Positions 1 through 8,179 of a stretch of DNA of 64,000 nucleotides are shown here, piece by piece; the stretch's first letter is position 1; each line of letters starts with the position of its first letter. Source of the DNA: Brevibacillus humidisoli (GTDB lineage Bacteria > Bacillota > Bacilli > Brevibacillales > Brevibacillaceae). The notes beneath the pieces are model-generated. The model saw only the letters and a program-made list of their open reading frames with translations, was not told the origin of the DNA and made no database searches. Where the stretch lies: NCBI RefSeq assembly GCF_020923435.1, contig NZ_CP087263.1, forward strand, positions 1,135,970-1,199,969, read 5' to 3'. Position numbers and translations under genes: made by a program.

Positions 1-1088
1 CGTATCCGCCAGGAGAAGCCGGGCGTACAGGAGGGCCGAGAGTAGATAACACTGGTTTGTGTTATCCCAGTACCAATCGGAACAAGCGCAGTGTGGCACT
101 TAATTTGCGCACGGCTGCGGGCAGAGAGTTGGCATTTGCGCTGGCTGCCCAGGCAGACGTGGTAGTTGAGAGCTTTCGCCCCGGAGTGATGAGCCACCTC
201 GGGCTGGATTACGAGGCACTTGTCGAAGCCAAACCTGACCTGATTTACTGTTCGTTGACAGGCTATGGCCAGTCCGGCACGATGTATCAGTTGGGAGGGC
301 ATGATCTTAATTATCAAGCGGTCAGCGGCTTCTCTGCTGCAAACCGTGACAGCGAAGGACGCCCCGTTATCCCGGAAGTTCCACTGGCTGATTTTGCAGG
401 AGGATTGTACGCTGCTGAGCAGATTTGTGCCGCATTGGTCCAGAAGGAGAGGACTGGAAGGGGAGTCTTTCTGGATGTCGCTTCCGTCGATGTGATGGCT
501 TCCTGGACGGCACTGCACATGCTGCTGCTTGGCCACACCCGACAGGAGGCGACGATCGGCCAGTATTTATTCGGCCTCATCAACTACAATGTATATGAGA
601 CCTCGGACGGTCGTTTTGTAGCATTAGCTGCCCTGGAGGAAAAATTCTGGCACAATTTCTGCCACGCGGTGGGACGGGAGGATTGGGAGCCGTATATCGG
701 ACGGAGTGTGCTCGACCAGTCGGACGTGTACGAGGAGATGAAAGCACTGTTCCTCACCCGGACACAAACTGAGTGGAATGATCTGGGGATGGAAGTAGAC
801 TGTTGTTTGACAGCCGTAGAGGAGATCGATACCTGGCTTGCTAGCCCGTACGTTACAAGCCGCCTATCCCCCTTTGTTGTTCGACATGCACTGGAGACAC
901 ACGGGGCGCCCGCCAAGCTGCAGGAAGCGACGGAGCCAGTCCCGCCCACTGGAGGCGATACCTATGATGTGCTCCGTTCACGGTTGTCCGTAAATGACGG
1001 GCAGTTGCAGCGCTATGCCATGTTGGGAATCATTCCGAAAGGAGTCATGAATGATGAATCAACCGATGATCGATACCGTACTGACTAA
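1..1088 (+). CDS. Family III CoA-transferase (CaiB/BaiF), 5' end outside window
   Basis: Moves CoA between an acyl-CoA donor and a carboxylate acceptor. The reading frame is open without a stop from base 3, and the residues before the first possible start (TTG at 57) still read like the family's N-terminal region (a YPPGEAGRTG stretch), so the gene begins before the window and at least 361 residues are visible. The likely catalytic Asp is the second Asp of LDVASVDV, about 60 codons after the conserved LIYCSLTGYGQSG segment. It overlaps the next gene, an enoyl-CoA hydratase, by 38 bases, which points to one acyl-CoA catabolic operon. The substrate cannot be told from sequence. Family assignment is firm; the exact acid is unknown. 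Confidence 0.88.
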   Translation, partial: YPPGEAGRTGGPRVDNTGLCYPSTNRNKRSVALNLRTAAGRELAFALAAQADVVVESFRPGVMSHLGLDYEALVEAKPDLIYCSLTGYGQSGTMYQLGGHDLNYQAVSGFSAANRDSEGRPVIPEVPLADFAGGLYAAEQICAALVQKERTGRGVFLDVASVDVMASWTALHMLLLGHTRQEATIGQYLFGLINYNVYETSDGRFVALAALEEKFWHNFCHAVGREDWEPYIGRSVLDQSDVYEEMKALFLTRTQTEWNDLGMEVDCCLTAVEEIDTWLASPYVTSRLSPFVVRHALETHGAPAKLQEATEPVPPTGGDTYDVLRSRLSVNDGQLQRYAMLGIIPKGVMNDESTDDRYRTD

Positions 1089-1824
1089 CCTCACTGACGA
1101 TGTTTATACGATTACCCTTAACAGGCCGCATGTGATGAATGCGATGGACATGTCGATGTTTACAGGATTGTCCGAGGCGATCAGCCAGGCGGCACATGAC
1201 CAGACAATCCGTGTGGTGGTGCTACGTGGCGCGGGCGGCCATTTTTGCTCAGGCGCTGATCTCAACGCACTGAAAAAGATGTCTGATCCGCGAGAAGTTG
1301 ATTCGCTGCTGGTGATGATTAATGGATTCCTCAGCCAGCTTGCTGCGATAGACAAGCCTACCGTTGCTGTGTTGGAAGGTGCAGCGGTAGGAGCCGGGCT
1401 GAACTTGGCCTTACATGCTGACTTCGTCATCGCCAGGGAAGATGCACTGCTGCAGGAGCCTTTCGTACAGATTGGGTTGACTACCGATTTTGGAGGAACC
1501 TATCTGCTGCCACGACTCGTCGGGATGCCCCAAGCCAAGCGACTGGCACTGCTCGGTGAGCGGTTGACAGGGGCGGAAGCGGAGCGAATCGGGCTGATTT
1601 ACAAGGCCGTCCCTGAGGCCGGCCTGCAGCAGGCTTTCGAACAGCTTATTGGCGTGCTGCGACGCTTGCCGCGAAAGGCGTATGCCGTCACCAAAGATGG
1701 CTTTGCCAAAGGGCTGACTGCCAGTCTGGCCGATATGCTGGTGTGGGAAAAAGAGCAGCAGCCGCGACTTATCGCCTCTCCAGAGTTTCAGGAGTTGATA
1801 GCAGCGAAGACGAAGCGAGGATAG
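1051..1824 (+). CDS. Enoyl-CoA hydratase/isomerase family protein
   Basis: A crotonase-fold protein of 257 residues, the usual family length, expected to hydrate or isomerise enoyl-CoA thioesters in the cytoplasm. Visible features are the N-terminal ITLNRPHVMNAM segment, the first oxyanion-hole loop HFCSGADLNALK and the second loop EGAAVGAGLNLALHADF. A Glu lies in the LLQEPFVQIGL region where hydratases carry catalytic acids. GGAG at 1041-1044 serves ATG 1051 or the adjacent ATG 1054. It is translationally coupled to the CoA-transferase upstream. A downstream hairpin at 2131 is too far away to be its own terminator, because a separate promoter lies between. Confidence 0.9.
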   Translation: MMNQPMIDTVLTNLTDDVYTITLNRPHVMNAMDMSMFTGLSEAISQAAHDQTIRVVVLRGAGGHFCSGADLNALKKMSDPREVDSLLVMINGFLSQLAAIDKPTVAVLEGAAVGAGLNLALHADFVIAREDALLQEPFVQIGLTTDFGGTYLLPRLVGMPQAKRLALLGERLTGAEAERIGLIYKAVPEAGLQQAFEQLIGVLRRLPRKAYAVTKDGFAKGLTASLADMLVWEKEQQPRLIASPEFQELIAAKTKRG

Positions 1825-1881
1825 CTCGGAGATGCGGTTCCTGTCAATGGCGGAAGCAGGATACAGTGGAAACAATTCACG

Positions 1882-1910
1882 TTGCGTTCGCGATCGCTCT
1901 GTGCTAGGAT
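1882..1910 (+). promoter_or_regulatory. SigA-type promoter for a noncoding transcript
   Basis: TTGCGT (1882-1887), a 17-base spacer and TAGGAT (1905-1910). No ribosome-binding site and convincing ORF follow before the terminator at 2131-2168, so the predicted product starting near 1917 is an untranslated RNA. Confidence 0.55.
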
Positions 1911-1916
1911 AAAAAC

Positions 1917-2172
1917 GTACATAGAACGATCCTGCGATGTACGTTCGGCCGTATATGTTTTTAACCTTGAGTGTTTCGAGGGAGACAGAACTCTGCGAGG
2001 TATGTCAGGCCCACCTCCCGTATGGGACGCATGGGAAGACAGAAGCGTGGACGGGTCACCCACCTGTTGAGAGCAGGTTAAAGAAACATGAGGTTGGACG
2101 GCAGAGCGGGGCTTACTTACATAAACAAAACCCCGTCCGTGAGGCAGCACAGCTGCTTCCGGGCGGGGTCTT
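1917..2172 (+). ncRNA. Structured noncoding RNA, 6S-like fold
   Basis: About 250 bases lie between a good promoter (1882-1910) and a terminator (2131-2168) with no credible ORF. A 9-bp inverted repeat (1914-1922 with 1937-1945) opens the transcript. A long closing stem pairs 1963-1977 with 2083-2095 (AACCTT/GAGGTT and TGTTTC/GAAACA). Inside it is a large bubble, a short hairpin on the 3' side (ACCTG 2062-2066 with CAGGT 2074-2078), and a terminal rod (CCCGT 2017-2021 with ACGGG 2051-2055; ACGC 2027-2030 with GCGT 2045-2048). A closing stem, open bulge with a 3'-side hairpin, and apical rod is the layout known for Firmicute 6S RNA. The 6S identity is inference from architecture only; another regulatory RNA is possible. 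Confidence 0.5.
2131..2168. terminator. Bidirectional intrinsic terminator
   Basis: A long stem from CCCCGTCCG on the left to the matching GGGCGGGG arm, with an inner AGCAGCTGTGCT-like core. T-rich tracts flank it on both strands (TCTTTT on plus, TTTTGTTT on minus). It ends the plus-strand RNA and the minus-strand gene that stops at 2173. Confidence 0.85.
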
Positions 2173-2508
2173 TTACTGTCGACCTCTTGTTCCATGACCC
2201 TGCTGGTTTTGTTCGTCGCCGTTGTTGACAATCGTTAAATTGCGTTCCAGGTCGTGCATTTCTCTGGCATCTTGAATAATCTGGTACATCTGGAGAAAGG
2301 TTGCCTTTTGCCCTTCTGGGACTCCTTTGATCCGCACAGTCATTTCCTGAAAGTTTTGCTGTTCTTCTTCACCGCCGCCCCGATCGTCCTGTTCGCCGAA
2401 CCCGAAAAATCCTTGCGAGCCATCCCCGTCCTGCCGCCGTCTGTTGTGGTCCTCGAAGAGAATGTTGAACTCGTTGAGATCTGTTTGCACAATACCGATT
2501 ACATTCAT
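2173..2508 (-). CDS. Hypothetical acidic/Gln-rich protein, 111 residues
   Basis: I do not recognise a family. The start ATG at 2508 has a strong GGAGGT site 8 bases upstream and the stop abuts a terminator, so this is a real single-gene transcription unit. The N-terminal 20 residues (MNVIGIVQTDLNEFNILFED) look folded. A polar linker rich in Gly, Gln, Asp and Glu follows (about 22-55), then a second folded stretch with MTVRIKGVPEGQK and a helical LQMYQIIQDAREM segment, and a Gln/Gly/Arg tail. No signal peptide or membrane span. Short proteins like this in spore formers are often spore-associated, but nothing here shows that. Confidence 0.7.
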   Translation of the reverse strand: MNVIGIVQTDLNEFNILFEDHNRRRQDGDGSQGFFGFGEQDDRGGGEEEQQNFQEMTVRIKGVPEGQKATFLQMYQIIQDAREMHDLERNLTIVNNGDEQNQQGHGTRGRQ

Positions 2509-2545
2509 GTCATAACCTCCGTCAGTGTTTGATCAACGGAACAGC

Positions 2546-2890
2546 TCAGCCTGGGTGCTTGGAATGATGGGCCCCTCGGCGCTGCAGATAATCATGGTAG
2601 AAGAATTCGACAACTGAGATCACAAACGAAGTAAGGAACAGACCGACCAACTGGTAAGGCTGGCGAAACACCGTGCTCACTGCCCATAAGAAGCTGAAAC
2701 TGAGCAGCAGATCAGCCGTGCTGGCAAACGTATTGTTGGTTTTTGGCAAGATGAACAGATCCCCTATGGCGTATGAAAGCAGCCCAAACAGCAGGCTGAC
2801 GAGTACGGCAAAGACCAGGGAGGTGCCGGACCAGAGCAGACCAGGGATAGCGACCATTCCGGTTAGCAAGAGCTTGAGAAGGATGTTCAC
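2546..2890 (-). CDS. DUF2512 (YndM-like) four-helix membrane protein
   Basis: A 114-residue integral membrane protein with four hydrophobic spans and the family hallmark YAIGDLFILPKTNN between spans two and three. The start is GTG at 2890, chosen because AAAGGAGG lies 10 bases upstream. Function unknown for the family, which is widespread in spore-forming Bacillales. It is on the minus strand between an unknown gene and rqcH, probably transcribed on its own or by read-through from rqcH. Confidence 0.8.
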   Translation of the reverse strand: MNILLKLLLTGMVAIPGLLWSGTSLVFAVLVSLLFGLLSYAIGDLFILPKTNNTFASTADLLLSFSFLWAVSTVFRQPYQLVGLFLTSFVISVVEFFYHDYLQRRGAHHSKHPG

Positions 2891-2932
2891 GGCAGCGATG
2901 CCTCCTTTGCTCTTAGTATGAACCGCGTGGTC

Positions 2933-4672
2933 TCAGCTATTCGCCTGACTGCTGGCAGCGGGTTTGTTTTTTTGCAGTTGTCGTACCAGTGCTTCGTCGG
3001 GGGTCACGTACAGCGTACGCTGGTTTTCGTAAATACAAAAGCCTGGTTTGGCCCCGCTCGGTTTCTTTACGTGTTTGACAAGCGTGTAGTCGACGGGCAC
3101 TTGACTTCCCTGACGTGCTTTGCTGTAGTAAGCGGCAAGTACAGCCGCTTCTCGCAGTGTCTGGTCGGGGATGCTGCGGGAACGAACCACCACATGCGAA
3201 CCCGGAATATCCTTGGTATGCAGCCACGTATCGGAGGAGGCGGCCAGTTTGTTCGTCAGATAGTCGTTTTGTTTGTTGTTGCGACCAACGAGAATGGGAA
3301 TCCCGTCACTGGAGTGGTAGACGGTTAACTCCAGTTGGTCTGGTTTTTTCCGTTTCGTACCTTGTCGACTGCGGTTTCGTACATATCCTTGTTCACCCAG
3401 TTCCTCCCGTATCTCTTCTGCTTCGCGCAACGAGGCGTATTCCAGCTGTACGAGTATCCCTTCCAGGTAACTGATCTCCTCCCGTGCTGCAGCGATCTGC
3501 TCATTCACGACCTTCACACTGTTTTTCGCCTTATTATATCGTTTGTAGTAGGATTGCATGTTTTCCGAAGGCGTTTTTAACGGATCAAGCGGGATCGTGA
3601 TGGTTGGCTGGTCTTCATCGTACCAGTTGGTGACCGTACATTCACGATCTCCACGTTGGATCAGATGCAGATTGGCGGCTAACAGTTCTCCATGCAGGCG
3701 GAACCGGTCAGCGTCTTGTGCCTCAGACAGTGTCTGTTCCAGTTTTTCGATCTTTTTCTCATTTTTGTTTTTTTCACCCGTGACGATCCGGATCAGATCG
3801 GACACCTTTTGTTTGACGACGTCACGCATCGCTTTTTCCTGATAGTAGCTCTGCGGACAGGCGCTGATCGATTCAAAACGATGCTGTTCACCGTCGAGGT
3901 GGTTTAGGGTCGTAATGGAAAAGACAGTTTTGGTGGCGGAGTGCACGATCGTTGGCTCATACTGGTTTGCTTTGATGCGGGACATCAGTTCGTTGAACGC
4001 ATGCCATAGGTTCTCCCGCGTCGGCACACCCGCCCGGTGCAGCACCTCTTTGGCCAGAAGCGGGCTGATCCCGCTGTAGACGTCGACGATCTGCCTGTCC
4101 AGTTTACCGGCGTTCCAATTGATTGCCCTGTAAAACTGATCTTGAGTGGACTGAAGCGGGTTGCTCTTCCCTTGATCGGGCGGCGCTACGTAATGGCGCC
4201 CCGGTAGAACTTGCCGGTACTGGCTGATCGAGTGAGATACGTGCTGGGCACTGTCCAGGATCTGGTTGCTCTCAGGGTCGGTCAGGATCACGTTGCTGTG
4301 ACGACCCATGATTTCCACGATGATTCGCTTCACAATCATATCGCCCAACTCGTTGCGTGCCTTCACGTCCATGTGAATGATTCGCTCTGTATCTACCTGA
4401 CGAATCGCTTCTATGGTTCCGCCTTCACAGTGCTTTCTCAGCAACATGCAGAACATGGGTGGTTCTGTAGGATTCACAAAATCCTCGCTTGTCAGGTGCA
4501 GCCGGGGATAAGTGGGGTTCGCAGAGAGCAGCAGTTTGTGGTTGCCGCCTTGCGCGCGTATAGCTAGCACGATATCGTGCGGGTGCGGCTGGTATATTCG
4601 TGAGATGCGGCCGCCTACAAGCTGCTGCAATTCAGCAGCGACCGCGCGTGTGACCATTCCGTCGTACGCCAT
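2933..4672 (-). CDS. rqcH: RqcH/NFACT ribosome quality-control factor (YloA/FbpA family)
   Basis: Binds stalled 50S subunits and recruits tRNA-Ala to add C-terminal alanine tails that mark incomplete chains for degradation. The start is ATG 4672 (an AGAGGTG site precedes it) rather than an upstream extension, giving 579 residues, normal for the family. The N-terminal NFACT-N domain has YQPHPHDIVLAIRA and a coiled-coil middle spans roughly 270-400. The C-terminal NFACT-R domain has DTWLHTKDIPGSHVVVRS. The residues at the catalytic DR motif read E96-R97 (TERIIHM), a conservative change from Asp-Arg. The old name, fibronectin-binding protein, is a moonlighting label. Confidence 0.92.
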   Translation of the reverse strand: MAYDGMVTRAVAAELQQLVGGRISRIYQPHPHDIVLAIRAQGGNHKLLLSANPTYPRLHLTSEDFVNPTEPPMFCMLLRKHCEGGTIEAIRQVDTERIIHMDVKARNELGDMIVKRIIVEIMGRHSNVILTDPESNQILDSAQHVSHSISQYRQVLPGRHYVAPPDQGKSNPLQSTQDQFYRAINWNAGKLDRQIVDVYSGISPLLAKEVLHRAGVPTRENLWHAFNELMSRIKANQYEPTIVHSATKTVFSITTLNHLDGEQHRFESISACPQSYYQEKAMRDVVKQKVSDLIRIVTGEKNKNEKKIEKLEQTLSEAQDADRFRLHGELLAANLHLIQRGDRECTVTNWYDEDQPTITIPLDPLKTPSENMQSYYKRYNKAKNSVKVVNEQIAAAREEISYLEGILVQLEYASLREAEEIREELGEQGYVRNRSRQGTKRKKPDQLELTVYHSSDGIPILVGRNNKQNDYLTNKLAASSDTWLHTKDIPGSHVVVRSRSIPDQTLREAAVLAAYYSKARQGSQVPVDYTLVKHVKKPSGAKPGFCIYENQRTLYVTPDEALVRQLQKNKPAASSQANS

Positions 4673-4764
4673 TGTATTCACCTCTGACGCTTCTTGTTTC
4701 TCACACAGTCTACCATATCCCCGGGCACAACCCAAGCGGAATCAGGAATCGCGCCGTGCTCGAG

Positions 4765-4794
4765 TTGACACTTGTCGGGATTGTTTCCTATAAT
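4765..4794 (+). promoter_or_regulatory. Consensus SigA promoter of the yicC-remA-gmk operon
   Basis: Perfect TTGACA (4765-4770) and perfect TATAAT (4789-4794) with an 18-base spacer, 64 bases ahead of the yicC start. It should drive a strong constitutive transcript. Confidence 0.9.
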
Positions 4795-4857
4795 GAATTA
4801 ACGATTTTTTCGGTGATACAACGTGGCAGCTGTCACTCCATCGTGGATGTGGTATGA

Positions 4858-5739
4858 ATGATACGAAGTATGACAGGTTACGGGCGCAGAGAAGCAGAGC
4901 ATGCACATCTGCGCCTTGTAGTGGAAATGCGGGCAGTCAATCATCGCTTTTGTGAGGTTGTGGTTCGCCTACCGAAAAGTTGGACAGCGTTGGAAGATCA
5001 GGTGAGAAAAGCGGTCTTGCGTAAGGTGCGCCGCGGCCGAGTCGAGGTGTTCGTCTCGGTTGAAGCGTCAGCCGGGCAGGGCGGCGGATTCTCAATCAAT
5101 CGGGAAGTGGCTGCGGCGTATATCCTGGCAGCCAAAGATTTGAGCGAGCAATATGTGCTCAACGACGAACTTGCGGTGAAGGATCTGCTGCAACTGCCAG
5201 GTGTCGTACAGACGGGTGAAGAGGCGTCCCATACACTGGAGGAAGCAGCAGAATGGCTGCTGCCGCTGGTGGAAGGGGCGGCGGACGACCTCCTCGTGAT
5301 GAGGAAAACAGAAGGCAGCGCCTTGGTTGGTGATCTGCGTCAGCGGCTGCAAAACATCAAAAGCTGGAGTCAGCAGATCGGTGAGCAGGCGGCTGGGGCA
5401 GTGGCCGATTACCGCAAGCGGTTGAAAGAACGGTTGGCTGAATGGTCGGCTGACATTCAGATTGACGAACAGCGGATTGCTCAGGAAGTGCTGCTGTTTG
5501 CTGACCGGGCAGACATTTCTGAAGAAGCAACTCGTCTCGCCAGCCATTGTCAACAATTTGCGGAACTGCTTGACAAAGATGAGGTCGTTGGACGCAAACT
5601 AGATTTTTTATTGCAGGAGATGAACCGTGAGGCCAACACGATTGCGGCAAAAGCCAATTATCTGCCGATCCAGCGCCTCGCCGTAGAGATGAAGACCGAA
5701 CTGGAAAAGATGAGAGAACAAGTACAAAACGTTGAATGA
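4858..5739 (+). CDS. yicC: YicC/YloC family endoribonuclease
   Basis: A 293-residue protein, the family's usual size. It starts with the signature [12 protein letters not shown] and has the conserved [15 protein letters not shown] segment. The C-terminal DUF1732 part carries [17 protein letters not shown]. coli YicC is a metal-dependent endoribonuclease acting on small RNAs; the Bacillus homologue's role is less clear. It is first in the operon driven by the consensus promoter at 4765. Its stop overlaps an out-of-use ATG of the remA frame. GGATGTGG just upstream is the likely ribosome-binding site. Confidence 0.9.
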   Translation: MIRSMTGYGRREAEHAHLRLVVEMRAVNHRFCEVVVRLPKSWTALEDQVRKAVLRKVRRGRVEVFVSVEASAGQGGGFSINREVAAAYILAAKDLSEQYVLNDELAVKDLLQLPGVVQTGEEASHTLEEAAEWLLPLVEGAADDLLVMRKTEGSALVGDLRQRLQNIKSWSQQIGEQAAGAVADYRKRLKERLAEWSADIQIDEQRIAQEVLLFADRADISEEATRLASHCQQFAELLDKDEVVGRKLDFLLQEMNREANTIAAKANYLPIQRLAVEMKTELEKMREQVQNVE

Positions 5740-5762
5740 CGAGGAAAGGAGGAGCTGGTACA

Positions 5763-6023
5763 GTGGGAATCAAACTGATTAACATTGGATTTGGCAACAT
5801 TGTCAACGCGAATCGCATCATCTCCATTGTCAGTCCCGAATCAGCGCCGATCAAACGGATCATCCAGGAAGCGCGTGACCGCAGCATGCTGGTAGACGCG
5901 ACTTATGGACGCAGGACCCGTGCCGTCATCATTACCGATAGTGATCATGTCATTTTGTCTGCCGTACAACCTGAAACGGTGGCACAACGATTACATACCA
6001 AAGACGACGTATCTGATGAATAA
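5763..6023 (+). CDS. remA: RemA-like biofilm-matrix regulator (DUF370)
   Basis: An 86-residue DNA-binding protein related to RemA, which forms ring-shaped oligomers and activates matrix and osmoprotection genes in Bacillus subtilis. The conserved block runs through [23 protein letters not shown] and [13 protein letters not shown]. The start is GTG 5763, because AAAGGAGG (5745-5752) sits 10 bases upstream and the protein then begins [11 protein letters not shown] as in relatives. An ATG at 5736 in frame lies ahead of the ribosome-binding site and is not used. It sits between yicC and gmk, the normal Bacillales order. Confidence 0.93.
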   Translation: MGIKLINIGFGNIVNANRIISIVSPESAPIKRIIQEARDRSMLVDATYGRRTRAVIITDSDHVILSAVQPETVAQRLHTKDDVSDE

Positions 6024-6044
6024 GCTAGGAGTTGAATTCGAAGG

Positions 6045-6659
6045 ATGGACAATGACAACGGTCTGCTGCTGGTCCTCTCCGGCCCTTCCGGAGTAGGCAA
6101 AGGAACCGTCTGTACAGCGCTGCGCCAGCGTATTACAGACGTTGTGTACTCAGTCTCAGCGACCACGCGGCCTCCGCGGGCTGGCGAGGTGGAAGGGGTT
6201 AACTATTTTTTCAAGACAAAGCAAGAGTTCAAGCGCATGATTGAACAGGACGAGCTGTTGGAATGGGCGGAATACGTAGGCAACTATTACGGGACACCCC
6301 GCCGCTTCGTAGAGGAGACACTGGCTAGCGGGAGAGATGTGATCCTTGAGATCGAGGTACAGGGTGCCATGCAGGTAAAACAAAAATTTCCGCAAGGTAT
6401 CTTTCTGTTCCTCGCCCCGCCAGACTTGCAGGAACTGCAGAACCGGATTGTCGGACGCGGCACCGAGACCGAAGAATCGGTACGCAAACGGATGGATGCC
6501 GCCAGGGCAGAAATCGAGTTGATGAACCAATATGATTACGTGGTGGTAAACGACGAGATCGAGCAGGCGTGTCAGCGAATCGAAGCGATTATCACAGCAG
6601 AGCATCTGCGAAAAGAAAGGCAAATCCACAAGTTTCGCCAATGGATGAAGGAGGATTGA
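6045..6659 (+). CDS. gmk: Guanylate kinase
   Basis: Phosphorylates GMP to GDP with ATP. Of 204 residues, with the P-loop [10 protein letters not shown] near the start, the GMP-binding [19 protein letters not shown] segment and the Arg-containing lid [16 protein letters not shown]. The ATG at 6045 fits the family N-terminus. The ribosome-binding site is weak (CTAGGA about 14 bases away), so expression may depend on coupling with remA. It lies in the remA-gmk-rpoZ operon. Confidence 0.96.
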   Translation: MDNDNGLLLVLSGPSGVGKGTVCTALRQRITDVVYSVSATTRPPRAGEVEGVNYFFKTKQEFKRMIEQDELLEWAEYVGNYYGTPRRFVEETLASGRDVILEIEVQGAMQVKQKFPQGIFLFLAPPDLQELQNRIVGRGTETEESVRKRMDAARAEIELMNQYDYVVVNDEIEQACQRIEAIITAEHLRKERQIHKFRQWMKED

Positions 6660-6665
6660 ACATTG

Positions 6666-6872
6666 ATGTTGTACCCATCGATTGACAAGCTGACCGAGAA
6701 AATGGACAGCAAATACGTACTGGTATCTGTCGCAGCCAAGCGTGCCCGTCAACTGCGTGAAAACAGCAACGTACAGATTGAGAAGCCAAAGTCCAAAAAA
6801 TACGTGGGGCAGGCTTTGGAAGAGATCATCACGGATCAACTGGTCTATATAGAAAGCGATTCCCGTCAGTAA
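6666..6872 (+). CDS. rpoZ: RNA polymerase omega subunit
   Basis: A 68-residue assembly and stability subunit of RNA polymerase. It begins [20 protein letters not shown], matching the family start, so ATG 6666 is preferred over TTG 6663. AAGGAGG (6648-6654) precedes it. Conserved AAKRARQL is present. A strong hairpin terminator directly follows the stop. Confidence 0.95.
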   Translation: MLYPSIDKLTEKMDSKYVLVSVAAKRARQLRENSNVQIEKPKSKKYVGQALEEIITDQLVYIESDSRQ

Positions 6873-6873
6873 A

Positions 6874-6899
6874 ACAACCTCACGGCAGGTTGTTTTTTT
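6874..6899 (+). terminator. Intrinsic terminator after rpoZ, inside a conserved gene block
   Basis: ACAACCT (6874-6880) pairs with AGGTTGT (6887-6893) and is followed by seven Ts. It separates rpoZ from coaBC, so downstream genes need read-through or their own promoter. Confidence 0.85.
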
Positions 6900-6931
6900 C
6901 TTCATTCCTACTGGAGAGGAGCAGACGCATC

Positions 6932-8179
6932 TTGCAACCGTTAACTGGAAAAACCATTATCTTGGGGGTAACAGGTGGGATTGCTGCCTATAAGGCGGCG
7001 GCCTTAACCAGCAAACTGACGCAAATGGGTGCAGCTGTTCACGTGATCTTGACCGATCACGCCCAGAAGTTCATACAGCCGCTAACCTTTCAGGCACTTT
7101 CTCACTTGCCTGTCCACAGCGATACGTTTACCGAGCCAGATCCTGAATTGATCGCCCACATCGACCTGGCTGACCGGGCCGATCTGGTGGTCATCGCGCC
7201 GGCTACGGCCAACTTGATCGGTAAAATGGCAAACGGCATTGCAGACGATATGCTGACGACTACCTTGTTGGCAACGAAAGCTCCCATCCTGATCGCTCCT
7301 GCGATGAATGTCAATATGTACAACCATCCTGCCGTTCAAGCCAACATGCAGCGGTTGGCAGCATACGGCTGCCGCTTCATCGAACCAGGTGAGGGACTGC
7401 TCGCCTGTGGCTGGATTGGCAAAGGGCGGCTGGCCGAACCGGAAGAGATAGCAGAAGCCGTTGTACGCTTCGTCGATGAACAATCCCATCAGCATACAGA
7501 AAGTCGCGATCTCGCCGGTGTACGGGTGTTGGTCACCGCCGGTCCGACACGGGAGAAGATTGATCCCGTTCGCTATATCTCCAACCATTCTTCTGGCAAG
7601 ATGGGCTATGCCATCGCCGAAGCGGCACGGGATCGAGGTGCAGAAGTGACTTTGGTCAGCGGACCTGTTGCTTTGCCCCGTCCGTCCGGTATCACATATA
7701 TCGCTGTCGAATCGGTGCAGCAGATGTACGACGCCGTCATGGCTCATTTGCCGGAGAGTGATATCGTCGTAAAAGCTGCTGCTGTCTCCGACTACAGGCC
7801 TGCTGTCACCCACACCCACAAAGTGAAAAAAGGGGAAGACGGCTTGACCCTGCAGTTGGAAAAGGCACCCGACATCTTACAGGCGGTCGGCGAGCGGAAA
7901 CACCCAGGACAGTTCGTGGTCGGATTTGCTGCGGAAACACAGGATTTGGCGCGGCATGCGACCGACAAGCTGCGGCGGAAAAACGCCGATCTGATTGTCG
8001 GCAATAATGTGCTTGCTGAAGGAGCCGGTATGGGGACAGATACCAATCTTGTCACGTTTTTTTCGGCCGATGGAGGGATTTTTGAACAGCCGCTGATGAG
8101 CAAGCGCCAGGTGGCGGAGAAGCTGTTCGATCTGGTGTTGGAAAAAAGGGCTGCCCGAAAACGCAGGGTTGATGGATGA
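6932..8179 (+). CDS. coaBC: Bifunctional phosphopantothenoylcysteine synthetase/decarboxylase
   Basis: Carries out two steps of CoA synthesis: joining cysteine to 4'-phosphopantothenate, then decarboxylation. The N-terminal CoaC flavoprotein half has GVTGGIAAYKAA, the Asn-containing PAMNVNMYNHPAV motif and the ACGWIGKGRLAEP substrate clamp. The C-terminal CoaB half begins near residue 195 with VLVTAGPTREKIDPVRYISN. The start is TTG 6932, chosen because GGAGAGGAG lies 10 bases upstream; it gives 415 residues and the family-like MQPLTGKTIILGVTGG. It overlaps priA by four bases. Confidence 0.94.
   Translation: MQPLTGKTIILGVTGGIAAYKAAALTSKLTQMGAAVHVILTDHAQKFIQPLTFQALSHLPVHSDTFTEPDPELIAHIDLADRADLVVIAPATANLIGKMANGIADDMLTTTLLATKAPILIAPAMNVNMYNHPAVQANMQRLAAYGCRFIEPGEGLLACGWIGKGRLAEPEEIAEAVVRFVDEQSHQHTESRDLAGVRVLVTAGPTREKIDPVRYISNHSSGKMGYAIAEAARDRGAEVTLVSGPVALPRPSGITYIAVESVQQMYDAVMAHLPESDIVVKAAAVSDYRPAVTHTHKVKKGEDGLTLQLEKAPDILQAVGERKHPGQFVVGFAAETQDLARHATDKLRRKNADLIVGNNVLAEGAGMGTDTNLVTFFSADGGIFEQPLMSKRQVAEKLFDLVLEKRAARKRRVDG

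Noticed and set aside
1882-2197. Two short plus frames within the noncoding RNA
   Set aside because: No ribosome-binding sites, and they cross stems of the predicted RNA fold.
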